The notes beneath the pieces are model-generated. The model saw only the letters and a list, made by a program, of their open reading frames with translations, did no database searches and had not been told where the DNA came from. 64,000 nt of DNA from Tenacibaculum sp. 190524A05c. GTDB taxonomy: Bacteria; Bacteroidota; Bacteroidia; Flavobacteriales; Flavobacteriaceae. The position numbers were made by a program, and so were the translations under genes. Shown piece after piece: positions 26,490 to 35,127 of this stretch. The stretch lies in NCBI RefSeq assembly GCF_964036595.1, contig NZ_OZ038523.1:3664501-3728500 (forward strand). The letters are read 5' to 3'. Position 1 is the stretch's first letter. Every line of letters starts with the position of its first letter.

Positions 26490-28754
26490 TTAATTTTTTA
26501 CTATTTTTTTTGTGAATAAAATATCGTTTGAAGTTTTAAGTTCTAAAAAATAAATTCCAGGTGAAAGATTTGAAACATTAATCACATTAGAATTATTCCT
26601 TTTTTTCAAAATCATTTTTCCACTAATGTCAAATATAGTAATATCTGAAACTTGAAATTCATCTGAATTTACACTAATATTTATTAATTCATTAGTAGGG
26701 TTAGGAAAAACCGAAATTATTCTATTTAAATTATTTGAATTATAGCGTGGTGTAGTTGAAAAAAACATTCGATAATTATCATTACTCCAAATCCAAATTC
26801 CATTTCCTTCTTGATTAATTTGATAATTAATTTTTTTTGATGGTTTTTGAATGTACACATCTCCAGTCAAAGAGTTAAAATAATTATTCTCCTGAATACT
26901 ACACTTGTTTAGGCTTGTAATTCCTCGATTTAAAGCTTCAAGATGATTTGAATGTAGTTTGTATACAGAGCTAGATGTATTACAATAACCTATTAAATCC
27001 GCATAAATTTCATTAGTTTTTTTATTTAAAGAAATTCTTATAGATGGTGTAAAACTATGAAGTTCAGAATTAGAGTGTTCTGTCTTAATACCATTAATAA
27101 CAGAATAGTCTAAAAATAAAGTTTTATTCAAAAAGAAATGACTATTATTAGTTTTATTTTTTAGTACTAAATTGTTTTCAATCGGTATTAATATTGGAGT
27201 TTCTTCAACAGAAAGCTCTATTCCACCTATTGAATTAGGTTCAATTGTGGAGTTTTCAATCTCAATATATTTTTTTGCAGTTAAATTTACCTTTATGGAA
27301 TCAGTGAATTTTTCATTATTTACTTTTATTCCATACGGTGCATTTTTTATTTCAAATTTCCAATTTCTATAGAAATGGCGGTTGTTAATTTCAATAAAAC
27401 TTTTAGATTGATTCATTTTATAAGCCATTTCTACTGCTTTTCCAGCGTCCAATCTTCCTGCGCCTAGTTTATCAATGTAATTAGCATTTTCTGGAATTTG
27501 ATAAATGTTGGCTGAAGTTAGTTTTAAGATACTTTCTATTTCTGTAGTAGTAATCCTATTATTTACAGACTTCATTAAACCTATAGTTCCTGCAACCATA
27601 GGTGCTGCATTAGATGTTCCGTTTACTAAAGAATAGCCGGAACTTTGAAACCCAATAGAAGGTACTTCGTATCCCGGTGCTGCAATATCGACAACATAGG
27701 TATGATTATGGCTTCCATCTTTTCTCTGTTGATACACCCAAGAATTGTCATGAGTATCTTTTCTTCTTAATACATCACCTATATAATTACCTGCTTCATT
27801 GAAAGCAGGTTGCATGAAATCTTTATGATGTATGGATGTAACGGCAATTACATTATCATAGGCAGCTGGGTAAACTACATTAGAATTACCTCCGCAATTT
27901 GTAGTATTTCCGGCAGCAAATACTAGTATCGTTCCATTACTAGTTATCTCGTTGATTACGTCTTGTTCTATTTGTGAGTAGTTACAACTACTCAACCAAC
28001 TTCCATTAATAATCTTCACTCCCATCTGAGATAAAACTAAACAGTTATTTATAGTTAAGCCTGTTCTTGCTTCAATGTGGCAGTTGTAACCAATAGATGA
28101 TAAACCTATTCCATTATTGGTTTTTCCAGCCATATTCATTGCAACCGAGGTTCCGTGATAACCACCATTGTTCCCGATTGAATTAATTTTTCCAGAGAGT
28201 TCAGGGTGACTGATGTTAAATTCGGTATCAACTATTCCAAGCTTGGTATTTGGATCTCCAGTAGTGAAGCTCCAAGCTTTTTGAGCATTTATTAAATCCA
28301 TATCAGTTTGTGACAATTCTAATCCATAATCGTTTGGTAAGATGAATGGTGAAAAATTATAGTTATATTCTAACGAGAGTGCTTGAGGGCCTTCCCCAAT
28401 GTTTTCTGAAAATGTATAAATTCCAGGAAACTTAGTTCTCAATTCATTCATTAAGTCTATTTCATTAGCCTTAACTAAGTAAATTTCTCTTAAATAAGGA
28501 GTTTTTGCGGTTGGAAAAGCCTGAATAAATTCATTTACCTTATATTTATTAAATATTGATTGAACCTTCGAATTTATATGCCTAAGAGATACTCCTTTTT
28601 CTTTCGATTTTGATAAAATAACTGGAATATTTGCTCTATTGGGTATTCTTAAGTAAAACGAAGTTGGGTTATTCAAACCTTGATCTAAAGAATTTTGCGC
28701 AACAATATGATTTAAAAGGAATAATGAAGCTAAGAAAAAAAGAATCTTTTTCAT
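26490..28754 (-). CDS. Secreted subtilisin-like (S8) serine protease with T9SS domain
   Basis: This 754-residue exported protein has a signal peptide ending in HIVAQ. A propeptide-like region leads to the S8 catalytic domain: Asp176 in KLGIVDTEFN, His200 in GGYHGTSVAMNMAG, the oxyanion Asn283 in AAGNTTN, and Ser381 in VNGTSNAAPMVAGT. The C-terminal segment (residues about 665-754, ending in TKKIVKN) is a T9SS type A sorting domain with the FPNPTNELINISV opening. It probably degrades or processes proteins at the cell surface. It is 15 bases downstream of the tail-fibre-like gene, so the two likely share an mRNA. Confidence 0.93.
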   Translation of the reverse strand: MKKILFFLASLFLLNHIVAQNSLDQGLNNPTSFYLRIPNRANIPVILSKSKEKGVSLRHINSKVQSIFNKYKVNEFIQAFPTAKTPYLREIYLVKANEIDLMNELRTKFPGIYTFSENIGEGPQALSLEYNYNFSPFILPNDYGLELSQTDMDLINAQKAWSFTTGDPNTKLGIVDTEFNISHPELSGKINSIGNNGGYHGTSVAMNMAGKTNNGIGLSSIGYNCHIEARTGLTINNCLVLSQMGVKIINGSWLSSCNYSQIEQDVINEITSNGTILVFAAGNTTNCGGNSNVVYPAAYDNVIAVTSIHHKDFMQPAFNEAGNYIGDVLRRKDTHDNSWVYQQRKDGSHNHTYVVDIAAPGYEVPSIGFQSSGYSLVNGTSNAAPMVAGTIGLMKSVNNRITTTEIESILKLTSANIYQIPENANYIDKLGAGRLDAGKAVEMAYKMNQSKSFIEINNRHFYRNWKFEIKNAPYGIKVNNEKFTDSIKVNLTAKKYIEIENSTIEPNSIGGIELSVEETPILIPIENNLVLKNKTNNSHFFLNKTLFLDYSVINGIKTEHSNSELHSFTPSIRISLNKKTNEIYADLIGYCNTSSSVYKLHSNHLEALNRGITSLNKCSIQENNYFNSLTGDVYIQKPSKKINYQINQEGNGIWIWSNDNYRMFFSTTPRYNSNNLNRIISVFPNPTNELINISVNSDEFQVSDITIFDISGKMILKKRNNSNVINVSNLSPGIYFLELKTSNDILFTKKIVKN

Positions 28755-28769
28755 GTTATTATTTTTAAA

Positions 28770-29597
28770 TTAATTCTTTTTCTTTAATTCCTTTATCTCT
28801 TCTTTCATTTCATTAATTAACTCTTGTTGTTGAATTGTATAAAGAGTTAGTTCCTCAATTTTCTTTAAAAGGAGGACACTCATGTTTTTTAATTCAACCC
28901 CATCGGTAACTACCTCCTTGGCAGATGGGATTTCTGGTAAGTGTTTATTTTCTTTAATAAAAGAGTTGAGTTTGTCAAGTGGTATTAAGTGATAATTTTC
29001 ATTAAAAACATAATCGGCCCAACCATTTGTATTAGCTATTTCAACTTTTATTCTTTCAGTTTTGATCCCATCCTTGACATAAAGTCTATAGTTATTGTCA
29101 TTATCATATTTAGGAGTCCCAACCGTAATTTTACCCGTGTTATAGATAACGAAACTATCGTGATTAACAAGGTCGGCAAATCTAATTGAGGTAACTCCGC
29201 TTGAATTCCAGTTTGTTGTGTCGTAAGCAGGGTTAGTCATATTAGTATTAGGCATACTGAAAATCATATTATGACTTAATCCTAATTTCCAAATTACTCC
29301 TGTTCCAGGAATAGCTTTGGGGTGAAAAGCTCCGTTAGCTCCTGCAATATTAAAGCCCCACCTACCAGAGGCATTTCCTAAAACCATACCCATACTTTTT
29401 GTTGGACTATTAGAATAAATTTGAAAAGGATTTAAACTAGATGGGGTTTGTTGATCTCCTATTATAATAGATCCCTTATGATGTAATGTTTGGAAAGAAT
29501 TAAATGGATTACTTGTAGATTGAAAATAATTTTGAGACATTGATTTTGTGATAACAAAAAACAACACCATTACGAGACAGTTTGTTAGAGTTTTCAT
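28770..29597 (-). CDS. Exported tail-fibre-like protein with C-terminal coiled coil
   Basis: This 275-residue protein has a Sec signal peptide (ending in SMSQ). A central region is rich in Gly/Asn/Ser. A C-terminal part of the type often annotated as tail fibre or peptidase S74-like includes WADYVFNENYHLIPL and FIKENKHLPEIPSA, then a coiled coil from about residue 240 (LLLKKIEELTLYTIQQQE to KELKKKN). No S74 catalytic Ser/Lys pair is evident, so self-cleavage is uncertain. Such proteins are common on flavobacterial surfaces. A TATTTTTG -7 box lies just upstream, and the gene leads into the subtilase gene 15 bases later. Confidence 0.78.
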   Translation of the reverse strand: MKTLTNCLVMVLFFVITKSMSQNYFQSTSNPFNSFQTLHHKGSIIIGDQQTPSSLNPFQIYSNSPTKSMGMVLGNASGRWGFNIAGANGAFHPKAIPGTGVIWKLGLSHNMIFSMPNTNMTNPAYDTTNWNSSGVTSIRFADLVNHDSFVIYNTGKITVGTPKYDNDNNYRLYVKDGIKTERIKVEIANTNGWADYVFNENYHLIPLDKLNSFIKENKHLPEIPSAKEVVTDGVELKNMSVLLLKKIEELTLYTIQQQELINEMKEEIKELKKKN

Positions 29598-29615
29598 AGA
29601 ATTTATTTTTTAAGC

Positions 29616-29623
29616 CAAAAATA
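29616..29623 (-). promoter_or_regulatory. Putative -7 box of tail-fibre-like/subtilase operon
   Basis: On the minus strand TATTTTTG matches TAnnTTTG and lies 18 bases before the ATG at 29597. No well-spaced TTG is visible. Confidence 0.35.
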
Positions 29624-29628
29624 TAAAA

Positions 29629-29656
29629 AACATTTCAATTGTATAATTGAAATGTT
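29629..29656 (-). terminator. AT-rich hairpin terminator after outer-membrane gene
   Basis: AACATTTCAATT (29629-29640) pairs with AATTGAAATGTT (29645-29656) in a perfect 12-base stem with a 4-base loop. It is followed on the minus strand by TTTTATATTTTT. It probably ends the transcript of the outer-membrane barrel gene at 29765-30373. Confidence 0.65.
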
Positions 29657-29764
29657 TTATTATGGTTTTTATTTCTAATTTTCCTCTATTATTCTAATAT
29701 ACAAGATGTTTTTTTGATAAAATCTCACGGAAAAATAAAAAACTGCAACAAAGATTACATGTTT

Positions 29765-30373
29765 TTAGAATCTTTTTCCAATGGTAATTCCACCTCTAGA
29801 ATAAACTTTAGAGGCATCGTTTTCTATTCCCAATACTCTTCCAACTCCTAGAGAGAGTTCTCCAATCCATCCATTTTTTGATAAGAACTTTCCTCCAATT
29901 CCAATTCCTAAACCGAATTTAGTTTCAACTTCTCCAGCGTCAGTAATAGTAATAACACCATTATTCCCGTTAGTTGTTAGCGTAATATCTTTTCCAAATT
30001 CATCTACTAAAACCGCTCCGTTTCCTTCTACAAAAAAACCACCAGCTCTCTTTTTTCCAAAATAGAATCTGTAATATGGAAAAGCCGCGAAGTTATAAAA
30101 GTTGTCATTATCAATATCAAATGCAACTGATAGCCCCAAAGCGGTTTCATTACTTAAAATTCTTTCATAAGTAATTTCAGCAGCACCTGCTACTAAATAG
30201 AGACCATTAATCTTGAGTTCATTATTCCCTTTAATTTCGCTTAATTTTTCTTCTTGAGCATTTGCCATACTATAAATAGAAACTAGTGATAGAAATAGCA
30301 ATTTCTTGAGAATATTGTTTTTTCTTTTTTTGAAATTTTGTTTTTTAAATTTAGTTTTTAGATGATTATACAT
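29765..30373 (-). CDS. Small outer-membrane beta-barrel protein (DUF3575-like)
   Basis: This protein has 202 residues from the ATG at 30373. A signal peptide begins only around residue 21 (NILKKLLFLSLVSIYSMANA), so the first 20 basic residues may belong to a shorter start or be a long n-region. The mature part has alternating beta strands with aromatic girdle residues (AAFPYYRFYFGKKRAGGFFV, GIGIGGKF) and ends in Phe, typical of an outer-membrane barrel. It resembles DUF3575-type proteins. The role is unknown. It lies between the tail-fibre-like gene and the AraC regulator, with its own -7 box and terminator, so it is probably monocistronic. Confidence 0.75.
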   Translation of the reverse strand: MYNHLKTKFKKQNFKKRKNNILKKLLFLSLVSIYSMANAQEEKLSEIKGNNELKINGLYLVAGAAEITYERILSNETALGLSVAFDIDNDNFYNFAAFPYYRFYFGKKRAGGFFVEGNGAVLVDEFGKDITLTTNGNNGVITITDAGEVETKFGLGIGIGGKFLSKNGWIGELSLGVGRVLGIENDASKVYSRGGITIGKRF

Positions 30374-30390
30374 GATAAATAATTTTTCAT

Positions 30391-30398
30391 CAAAACTA
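30391..30398 (-). promoter_or_regulatory. Putative -7 box of outer-membrane barrel gene
   Basis: On the minus strand TAGTTTTG fits TAnnTTTG and is 17 bases before the ATG. The -33 region has no clear TTG. Confidence 0.35.
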
Positions 30399-30486
30399 CT
30401 TTCATAGAGCTTTTTTAGTGTCCGAAAACCTCCAAGTTGCTAAAAATTGGATAGATTTATAAATATCTGGAAGAGTCCTAAAACAT

Positions 30487-31572
30487 CTAACCTCTAAATT
30501 GTGTGGGAGTTACACCTGTATGTTTTTTAAAAGCAGTGTAGAATGTGGATTTAGAGTTGAATCCAGATTCTAAAGCAATTGATGTAATTGTGTATTGATC
30601 ATAGTCATTATTTTGCAATAATTCTTTAGAATATTCAATACGATATTCATTAATCAATTGGTTGAAGTTTTTAGAACTTTGCTTGTTAATTAATTTAGAA
30701 AGTTGGCTCGTACTAACTCTAAGTTCATTTGCTAATGTTTCTAAACTTAAAAGATTATCTAAAAACCTTCTATTATCAACAAGGTAATCTTCAATGTCTT
30801 TAAATTTTTTAGAATTACTGTTTTGTTGAGCTTCAGGTTTTTTAAGGTTTTGTTCTCTTATTGATTTTCGTTCTTTTACCTGACGTAACATATATACTAA
30901 TTCATAACCTAGCCAATAGATTAGAATTGTAGTCATAATGCGTAAAGGGTAAAAGAAGACAATAAAGTTTTGAAAGTTCAGTTGGAATTTAACACCTACA
31001 GCAAGGGCCCAAAAAGCATATGAGAGTAATGCAAGAAATATAAAAGTGTTTATCCATTTTAAACTGTCGTAACTTAAAACACTTTTAAACAAGTTCTTTT
31101 TAAACTTAATAATTTTAAAGGTATATATAAATATACTTATGGAAACTATAAAACTTATTAGTTCTTCTACAGCTGTATACTTTTCATAAAATAATTCATA
31201 TTCTGCTGTTGTAGAGGTGTCTTTTATAAAAGAAAAAGAAACTACTTGGAATACAATACTGATGATGAAGACAGGAAATATGATTTTAAGAATATTGAAA
31301 AAGAGATTTTCAATTTTCAGATAGTTAATTACAAAAGAGTAGAAGAGAGGGGCAATTAAAAAATGCCAAGGTATTTGAATGTAATCTAAAACTAAGAATT
31401 GCTCTGCTAACAGCCACGATTGCAAATTATTTAAAGCAATTACTAAAATCATTAAGTTCAAAAACAAGGTATTTTTATCTAAACCTGTTTTTTTAAAAAG
31501 AAAAAAACTAAACACAAACCCGTGTATAGCACTTACGATTAAGAACAAATTGAAAAATTCGGAAACTTGCAA
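30487..31572 (-). CDS. Membrane-anchored AraC family transcriptional regulator
   Basis: This 361-residue protein has about seven N-terminal transmembrane segments (residues about 5-220) and a C-terminal AraC-type DNA-binding domain. The two helix-turn-helix motifs are seen around SLETLANELRVSTSQLSKLI and ITSIALESGFNSKSTFYTAF, with the usual closing GVTPTQFRG. Such sensors in this phylum respond to membrane or extracellular cues, and the ligand is unknown. A basic linker (KERKSIREQNLKK) joins the halves. It is transcribed away from the plus-strand gene set and has no obvious partner. It may regulate the outer-membrane gene next door, which is inference. Confidence 0.88.
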   Translation of the reverse strand: MQVSEFFNLFLIVSAIHGFVFSFFLFKKTGLDKNTLFLNLMILVIALNNLQSWLLAEQFLVLDYIQIPWHFLIAPLFYSFVINYLKIENLFFNILKIIFPVFIISIVFQVVSFSFIKDTSTTAEYELFYEKYTAVEELISFIVSISIFIYTFKIIKFKKNLFKSVLSYDSLKWINTFIFLALLSYAFWALAVGVKFQLNFQNFIVFFYPLRIMTTILIYWLGYELVYMLRQVKERKSIREQNLKKPEAQQNSNSKKFKDIEDYLVDNRRFLDNLLSLETLANELRVSTSQLSKLINKQSSKNFNQLINEYRIEYSKELLQNNDYDQYTITSIALESGFNSKSTFYTAFKKHTGVTPTQFRG

Positions 31573-31718
31573 CTTTTAGGATTTTATGACTGTGTGCAAG
31601 ATATGTTTTTTTGAAAAAAGAAATAACTCTTTAAGAAAAGTATAAGAATTTTAATTTTCTATTAAAACTTTAAGTTAATTATTTAAAATAAGTAAACTCT
31701 AAAATAATATTATATCAT

Positions 31719-31726
31719 TACATTTG
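31719..31726 (+). promoter_or_regulatory. -7 box touching the yjjG-like start (TACATTTG)
   Basis: TACATTTG matches TAnnTTTG exactly and ends 3 bases before the ATG at 31730, so the transcript could be leaderless. No -33 TTG is found, so the site may be coincidental. Confidence 0.3.
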
Positions 31727-31729
31727 AGA

Positions 31730-32413
31730 ATGACAGAAATTACAGATGTTTTCTTCGATTTAGATCATACTCTTTGGGATTTTGATCGTAATTCAGGATT
31801 AACCTTTAAAAGGATTTTTGAAGAACAAAAAATAAATCTTGATTTAGACGAATTCTTAAAAGTATATGAACCAATAAATTTGGAATATTGGAGACTATAT
31901 AGAGATGAAAAAATTGAAAAAGGAGAGTTAAGATATAAGCGATTAAAAAGCACTTTTGATAAGCTTAATTATACAGTTGAAGATGACTTAATTGATGTTA
32001 TCTCGGAAGATTATATCAACTATCTCCCATTATTTAATCATTTACTTGACGGTACCATTGAATTGTTAGAGTACTTGAAATCAAAGTATAGATTACATAT
32101 TATTACTAATGGTTTTGAAGAGGTTCAGAAAATAAAACTTGAAAAGTCTCAAATAAATGATTACTTTCAGGTTGTCGTTACTTCAGAAAGTGTTGGTGTG
32201 AAAAAGCCCAATCCTAAGGTTTTTGAATTTGCATTAAAAGAGGCCAACGTAAGTGCGGAAAAAGCAGTTATGGTTGGTGACAGTTTAGAGGCAGATGTTT
32301 TAGGTGCGTTAGCGGTAGGGATTTCTCCAATTCACTTGTTTAAAGATACACCAAGCAGTGATGAAAAAATTATAAGTGTTCAGTCCTTGTTGGATATTAA
32401 GCAATATTTGTAA
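31730..32413 (+). CDS. YjjG-type HAD nucleotidase
   Basis: This protein of about 227 residues is from the haloacid dehalogenase superfamily, similar to the pyrimidine nucleotidase YjjG that dephosphorylates (noncanonical) nucleoside monophosphates. Motif I is FFDLDHTLWDFD, motif II is IITNGF, motif III covers KKPNPKVFEFAL, and motif IV is MVGDSLEADVLGAL. I start at the ATG at 31730 rather than a TTG two codons earlier because motif I then lies at the usual distance. A downstream lipoprotein gene follows at 36 bases. Substrate preference cannot be read from sequence. Confidence 0.88.
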   Translation: MTEITDVFFDLDHTLWDFDRNSGLTFKRIFEEQKINLDLDEFLKVYEPINLEYWRLYRDEKIEKGELRYKRLKSTFDKLNYTVEDDLIDVISEDYINYLPLFNHLLDGTIELLEYLKSKYRLHIITNGFEEVQKIKLEKSQINDYFQVVVTSESVGVKKPNPKVFEFALKEANVSAEKAVMVGDSLEADVLGALAVGISPIHLFKDTPSSDEKIISVQSLLDIKQYL

Positions 32414-32448
32414 TTTTAACCCGTTGAAAATTATAAGAGTACAGATTT

Positions 32449-32997
32449 ATGATAAAAAAACATGTTTATTGTTTATTAGCATTCCTATCCCTAATTTTAA
32501 GTGCATGTGTAGACAATATAGACTTCGATCAAGCAGAGAATTTTGAGATAACTCCAGTTCTTGCACTTTCACTAGTTAATTCAGATATAACCCAAAACGA
32601 TTTAGTTGTTGGCGGATCTGAAGTAGGATCTATTACTCAGACTTCTAATTTTACAGTACTTGATAATAGTACTGCACGTAATGATTTGGAAAGAGCAGTA
32701 TTAAGATTTGAAGTGAGTAATCAATTTAATCGAGATTTTAGAATTGAATTCATCTTTTTAGATGAAAATGATGCAAGTACCAATAACGATATTATACTAA
32801 ATATAAATGCGAATAATACAAACTTTGAGCAAGAGAATGAATTCATAATTGCAAATAATCCTAGTTTTCTAAATATTCGAAAAGTACAAGTTGTACTAAC
32901 CTTACTTCCAAGTACAGATGGATCCTCAATTGATATTAATACCCCAACAAATTTCAATTTTAAATCGGCAGGAACATTTTATTTCAGAGTAAACTAA
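32449..32997 (+). CDS. Hypothetical lipoprotein
   Basis: This 182-residue protein has a lipobox LSAC around residue 20, so it is probably a periplasm-facing or surface lipoprotein. The mature part is acidic, beta-rich and Asn-rich, without a recognised domain. The next gene, encoding a DUF5723 outer-membrane protein, begins 7 bases after this stop, and an unknown exported protein follows. The three likely form an operon for one envelope function. The family is not recognised. Confidence 0.78.
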   Translation: MIKKHVYCLLAFLSLILSACVDNIDFDQAENFEITPVLALSLVNSDITQNDLVVGGSEVGSITQTSNFTVLDNSTARNDLERAVLRFEVSNQFNRDFRIEFIFLDENDASTNNDIILNINANNTNFEQENEFIIANNPSFLNIRKVQVVLTLLPSTDGSSIDINTPTNFNFKSAGTFYFRVN

Positions 32998-33004
32998 TTA
33001 ATTT

Positions 33005-34378
33005 ATGAAGAAGATTTTATTAGCTGTAGTAATATTAATTACGTATTCAGTAACAGCTCAAAATAAACAAATACTTTATGGATTTGATAATATACCACAA
33101 ACATTATTGTTAAATCCTGGGGTAGAAACAAATTATAAATATCACGTAGGTATTCCATTAATTTCGGGGATTTCAGCGCATGCTAATATTTCTGGATTCA
33201 CAATTGCAGACCTTTTTAGATCTGATAACGTTGATTTTAATACGAAGTTAGACAATGTAATAAATCAATTAGGAAATAATGATTATTTATCTATCAATAC
33301 TCAAATTGAAGTTATCAATGCAGGATATCAATTAAATGAAAAGGATTATTTGAGTGTAGGTTTTTATACTGAATTAGATATTTTCTCAAGTATTCCAAAA
33401 GACTTTTTGGAGTTATTGAGAGATGGAAATGGAGCAAATATCAATAGAAGTTTTCTTTTTTCTAGAATAAGTACAAAAGCAGACGCTTTAGGAGTGTTAC
33501 ACTTTGGTATTTCGAGAAAGTTCAATGAGAAATTTATTGCTGGAGGTAGATTAAAGATTTATTCAGGAATGTTGAATGTGCTATCAAACAATAATAAAGG
33601 AAGTTTTACTACACGTCTTGGAACTAATGGTATTTATCAACATACATTGAGTAATTTAGATTTGGCAGGATATTCTTCTGGATTTTATAATGAAAATGGA
33701 GAGTCTGATTTAACTGCGAAAGATGTTTTAGGGAATGCTTTTTTCGGACCAAATTTAGGTTTAGGTATAGATATTGGATTTACCTATAAAGTCGACGAGC
33801 AAACTGAGTTTTCTGCTAGTTTATTAGATATTGGTTTTATAGGATATTCTGATAGAGTAAGAAATGGAACTGTGCAAGGTAATTATGTTTTCGATGGAAT
33901 AGAATTTCAGTATGACGGAACTAACCCAAATTATTGGCAAGATTTGAATGATGATCTTAATGATAATATACCTAGAAGTGAGAATACAGAGTCATATTCT
34001 GTAATGCGACCAATTAAATTTAATGCTGCTTTACATCATTATTTTGGTAAAACAAGAAAGGAAGCAACATGTTATGATATTTCATATCGTAATTACTTCG
34101 ATAATGCTGTTGGTGCACAATTATTTTCAGTTGTTCGACCTAATGGTCCCCAATTCGCATTTACAGGATTTTATCAGAGACGCTTATCGCAAAAATTCAC
34201 TACAAGAGTAACTTATACTGTTGATGATTTTTCATATACGAACTTTGGTATTGGAATATCAGCCCATATTTGGAAGGTAAATCTTTATGGAGCAGTTGAT
34301 AATGTATTTGATCTTTCCGATATTGCAGATGCGAATAGTGCTTCTTTTCAATTCGGTATTAATATGTTATTCAAATAA
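33005..34378 (+). CDS. DUF5723 family outer-membrane protein
   Basis: This 457-residue protein has a Sec signal peptide (ending in SVTAQ). It has the DUF5723 pattern: an early LYGFDNIPQTLLLNPG, then HVGIPLISGISAHANISGFT, repeated Gly-rich strands, and a C-terminal SFQFGINMLFK with a final aromatic strand. The family is predicted to form outer-membrane barrels of unknown function, common in flavobacteria. The gene is in the middle of a lipoprotein - DUF5723 - exported-protein operon, with gaps of 7 and 2 bases. Confidence 0.87.
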   Translation: MKKILLAVVILITYSVTAQNKQILYGFDNIPQTLLLNPGVETNYKYHVGIPLISGISAHANISGFTIADLFRSDNVDFNTKLDNVINQLGNNDYLSINTQIEVINAGYQLNEKDYLSVGFYTELDIFSSIPKDFLELLRDGNGANINRSFLFSRISTKADALGVLHFGISRKFNEKFIAGGRLKIYSGMLNVLSNNNKGSFTTRLGTNGIYQHTLSNLDLAGYSSGFYNENGESDLTAKDVLGNAFFGPNLGLGIDIGFTYKVDEQTEFSASLLDIGFIGYSDRVRNGTVQGNYVFDGIEFQYDGTNPNYWQDLNDDLNDNIPRSENTESYSVMRPIKFNAALHHYFGKTRKEATCYDISYRNYFDNAVGAQLFSVVRPNGPQFAFTGFYQRRLSQKFTTRVTYTVDDFSYTNFGIGISAHIWKVNLYGAVDNVFDLSDIADANSASFQFGINMLFK

Positions 34379-34380
34379 AG

Positions 34381-35127
34381 ATGAAAAAATTACTTGTTTT
34401 AATGTTCTTGTCAGTTTCAGTTTTTGCTCAAAAGAGCATAAACAATTATAAATACATTGTGGTTCCGAAACAAATGGAAACTTTCGATGAGCCAAATAAA
34501 CATGAAACAAGTTCTTTAACAAAGTTCTTATTTAATAAGAATGGTTTTAATGCTTTTTTGAGTGATGATAATTTTCCTGAGGATTTAGCGCAGAATAAGT
34601 GTTTGGCTTTAACAGCTGTTTTAAAAGATGATTCAGGAATGTTTTCAACAAAAACTACGTTATTACTGAAAGATTGCTATAATGAAGTCGTTTTTACTGG
34701 AGAGGAAGGAAAAAGTAAGATAAAGGATTACAAGAGAGCCTATCATGACGCAGTTCGTAAGACATTTAGTTCTATCAAAAGGTTGAACTATCATTACAAG
34801 CCAAATACGGAACAGAAGAAATCTATGAATTTAAATGTATCTGTAAATAGAAGTAAGAATTTAGAATTGGTAAGTGAAAATACTATCAAAAGCGAAAAAG
34901 AAGAAAGTTCCGCTTCTTTTGACTTAACAGCTTCTTCTACTGTAACAGGCTATCGATTAAAAGATAAAAATTCTGATACCGTTTTTGAATTGTTAAGAAC
35001 TTCAAATCCAGAACTTTTCATTCTAAAGGATAAAAATGGAGTTTTAATTAAAAATAATGGAGTTTGGATGGCGCAATATTATGAAGGAGATAAGATTGTA
35101 ATGAAGCCCTTCAAAGTTAAGTTTTAA
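34381..35127 (+). CDS. Hypothetical exported protein downstream of DUF5723
   Basis: This 248-residue protein has a signal peptide (MKKLLVLMFLSVSVFAQ). The mature part is hydrophilic with KFLFNKNGFNAFLSDDNFPE and a C-terminal [22 protein letters not shown] recognise no named domain. It starts 2 bases after the DUF5723 stop, so the two proteins are likely to work together at the envelope. The 3' end overlaps the convergent rarA gene by 4 bases. The function is unknown. Confidence 0.75.
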   Translation: MKKLLVLMFLSVSVFAQKSINNYKYIVVPKQMETFDEPNKHETSSLTKFLFNKNGFNAFLSDDNFPEDLAQNKCLALTAVLKDDSGMFSTKTTLLLKDCYNEVVFTGEEGKSKIKDYKRAYHDAVRKTFSSIKRLNYHYKPNTEQKKSMNLNVSVNRSKNLELVSENTIKSEKEESSASFDLTASSTVTGYRLKDKNSDTVFELLRTSNPELFILKDKNGVLIKNNGVWMAQYYEGDKIVMKPFKVKF

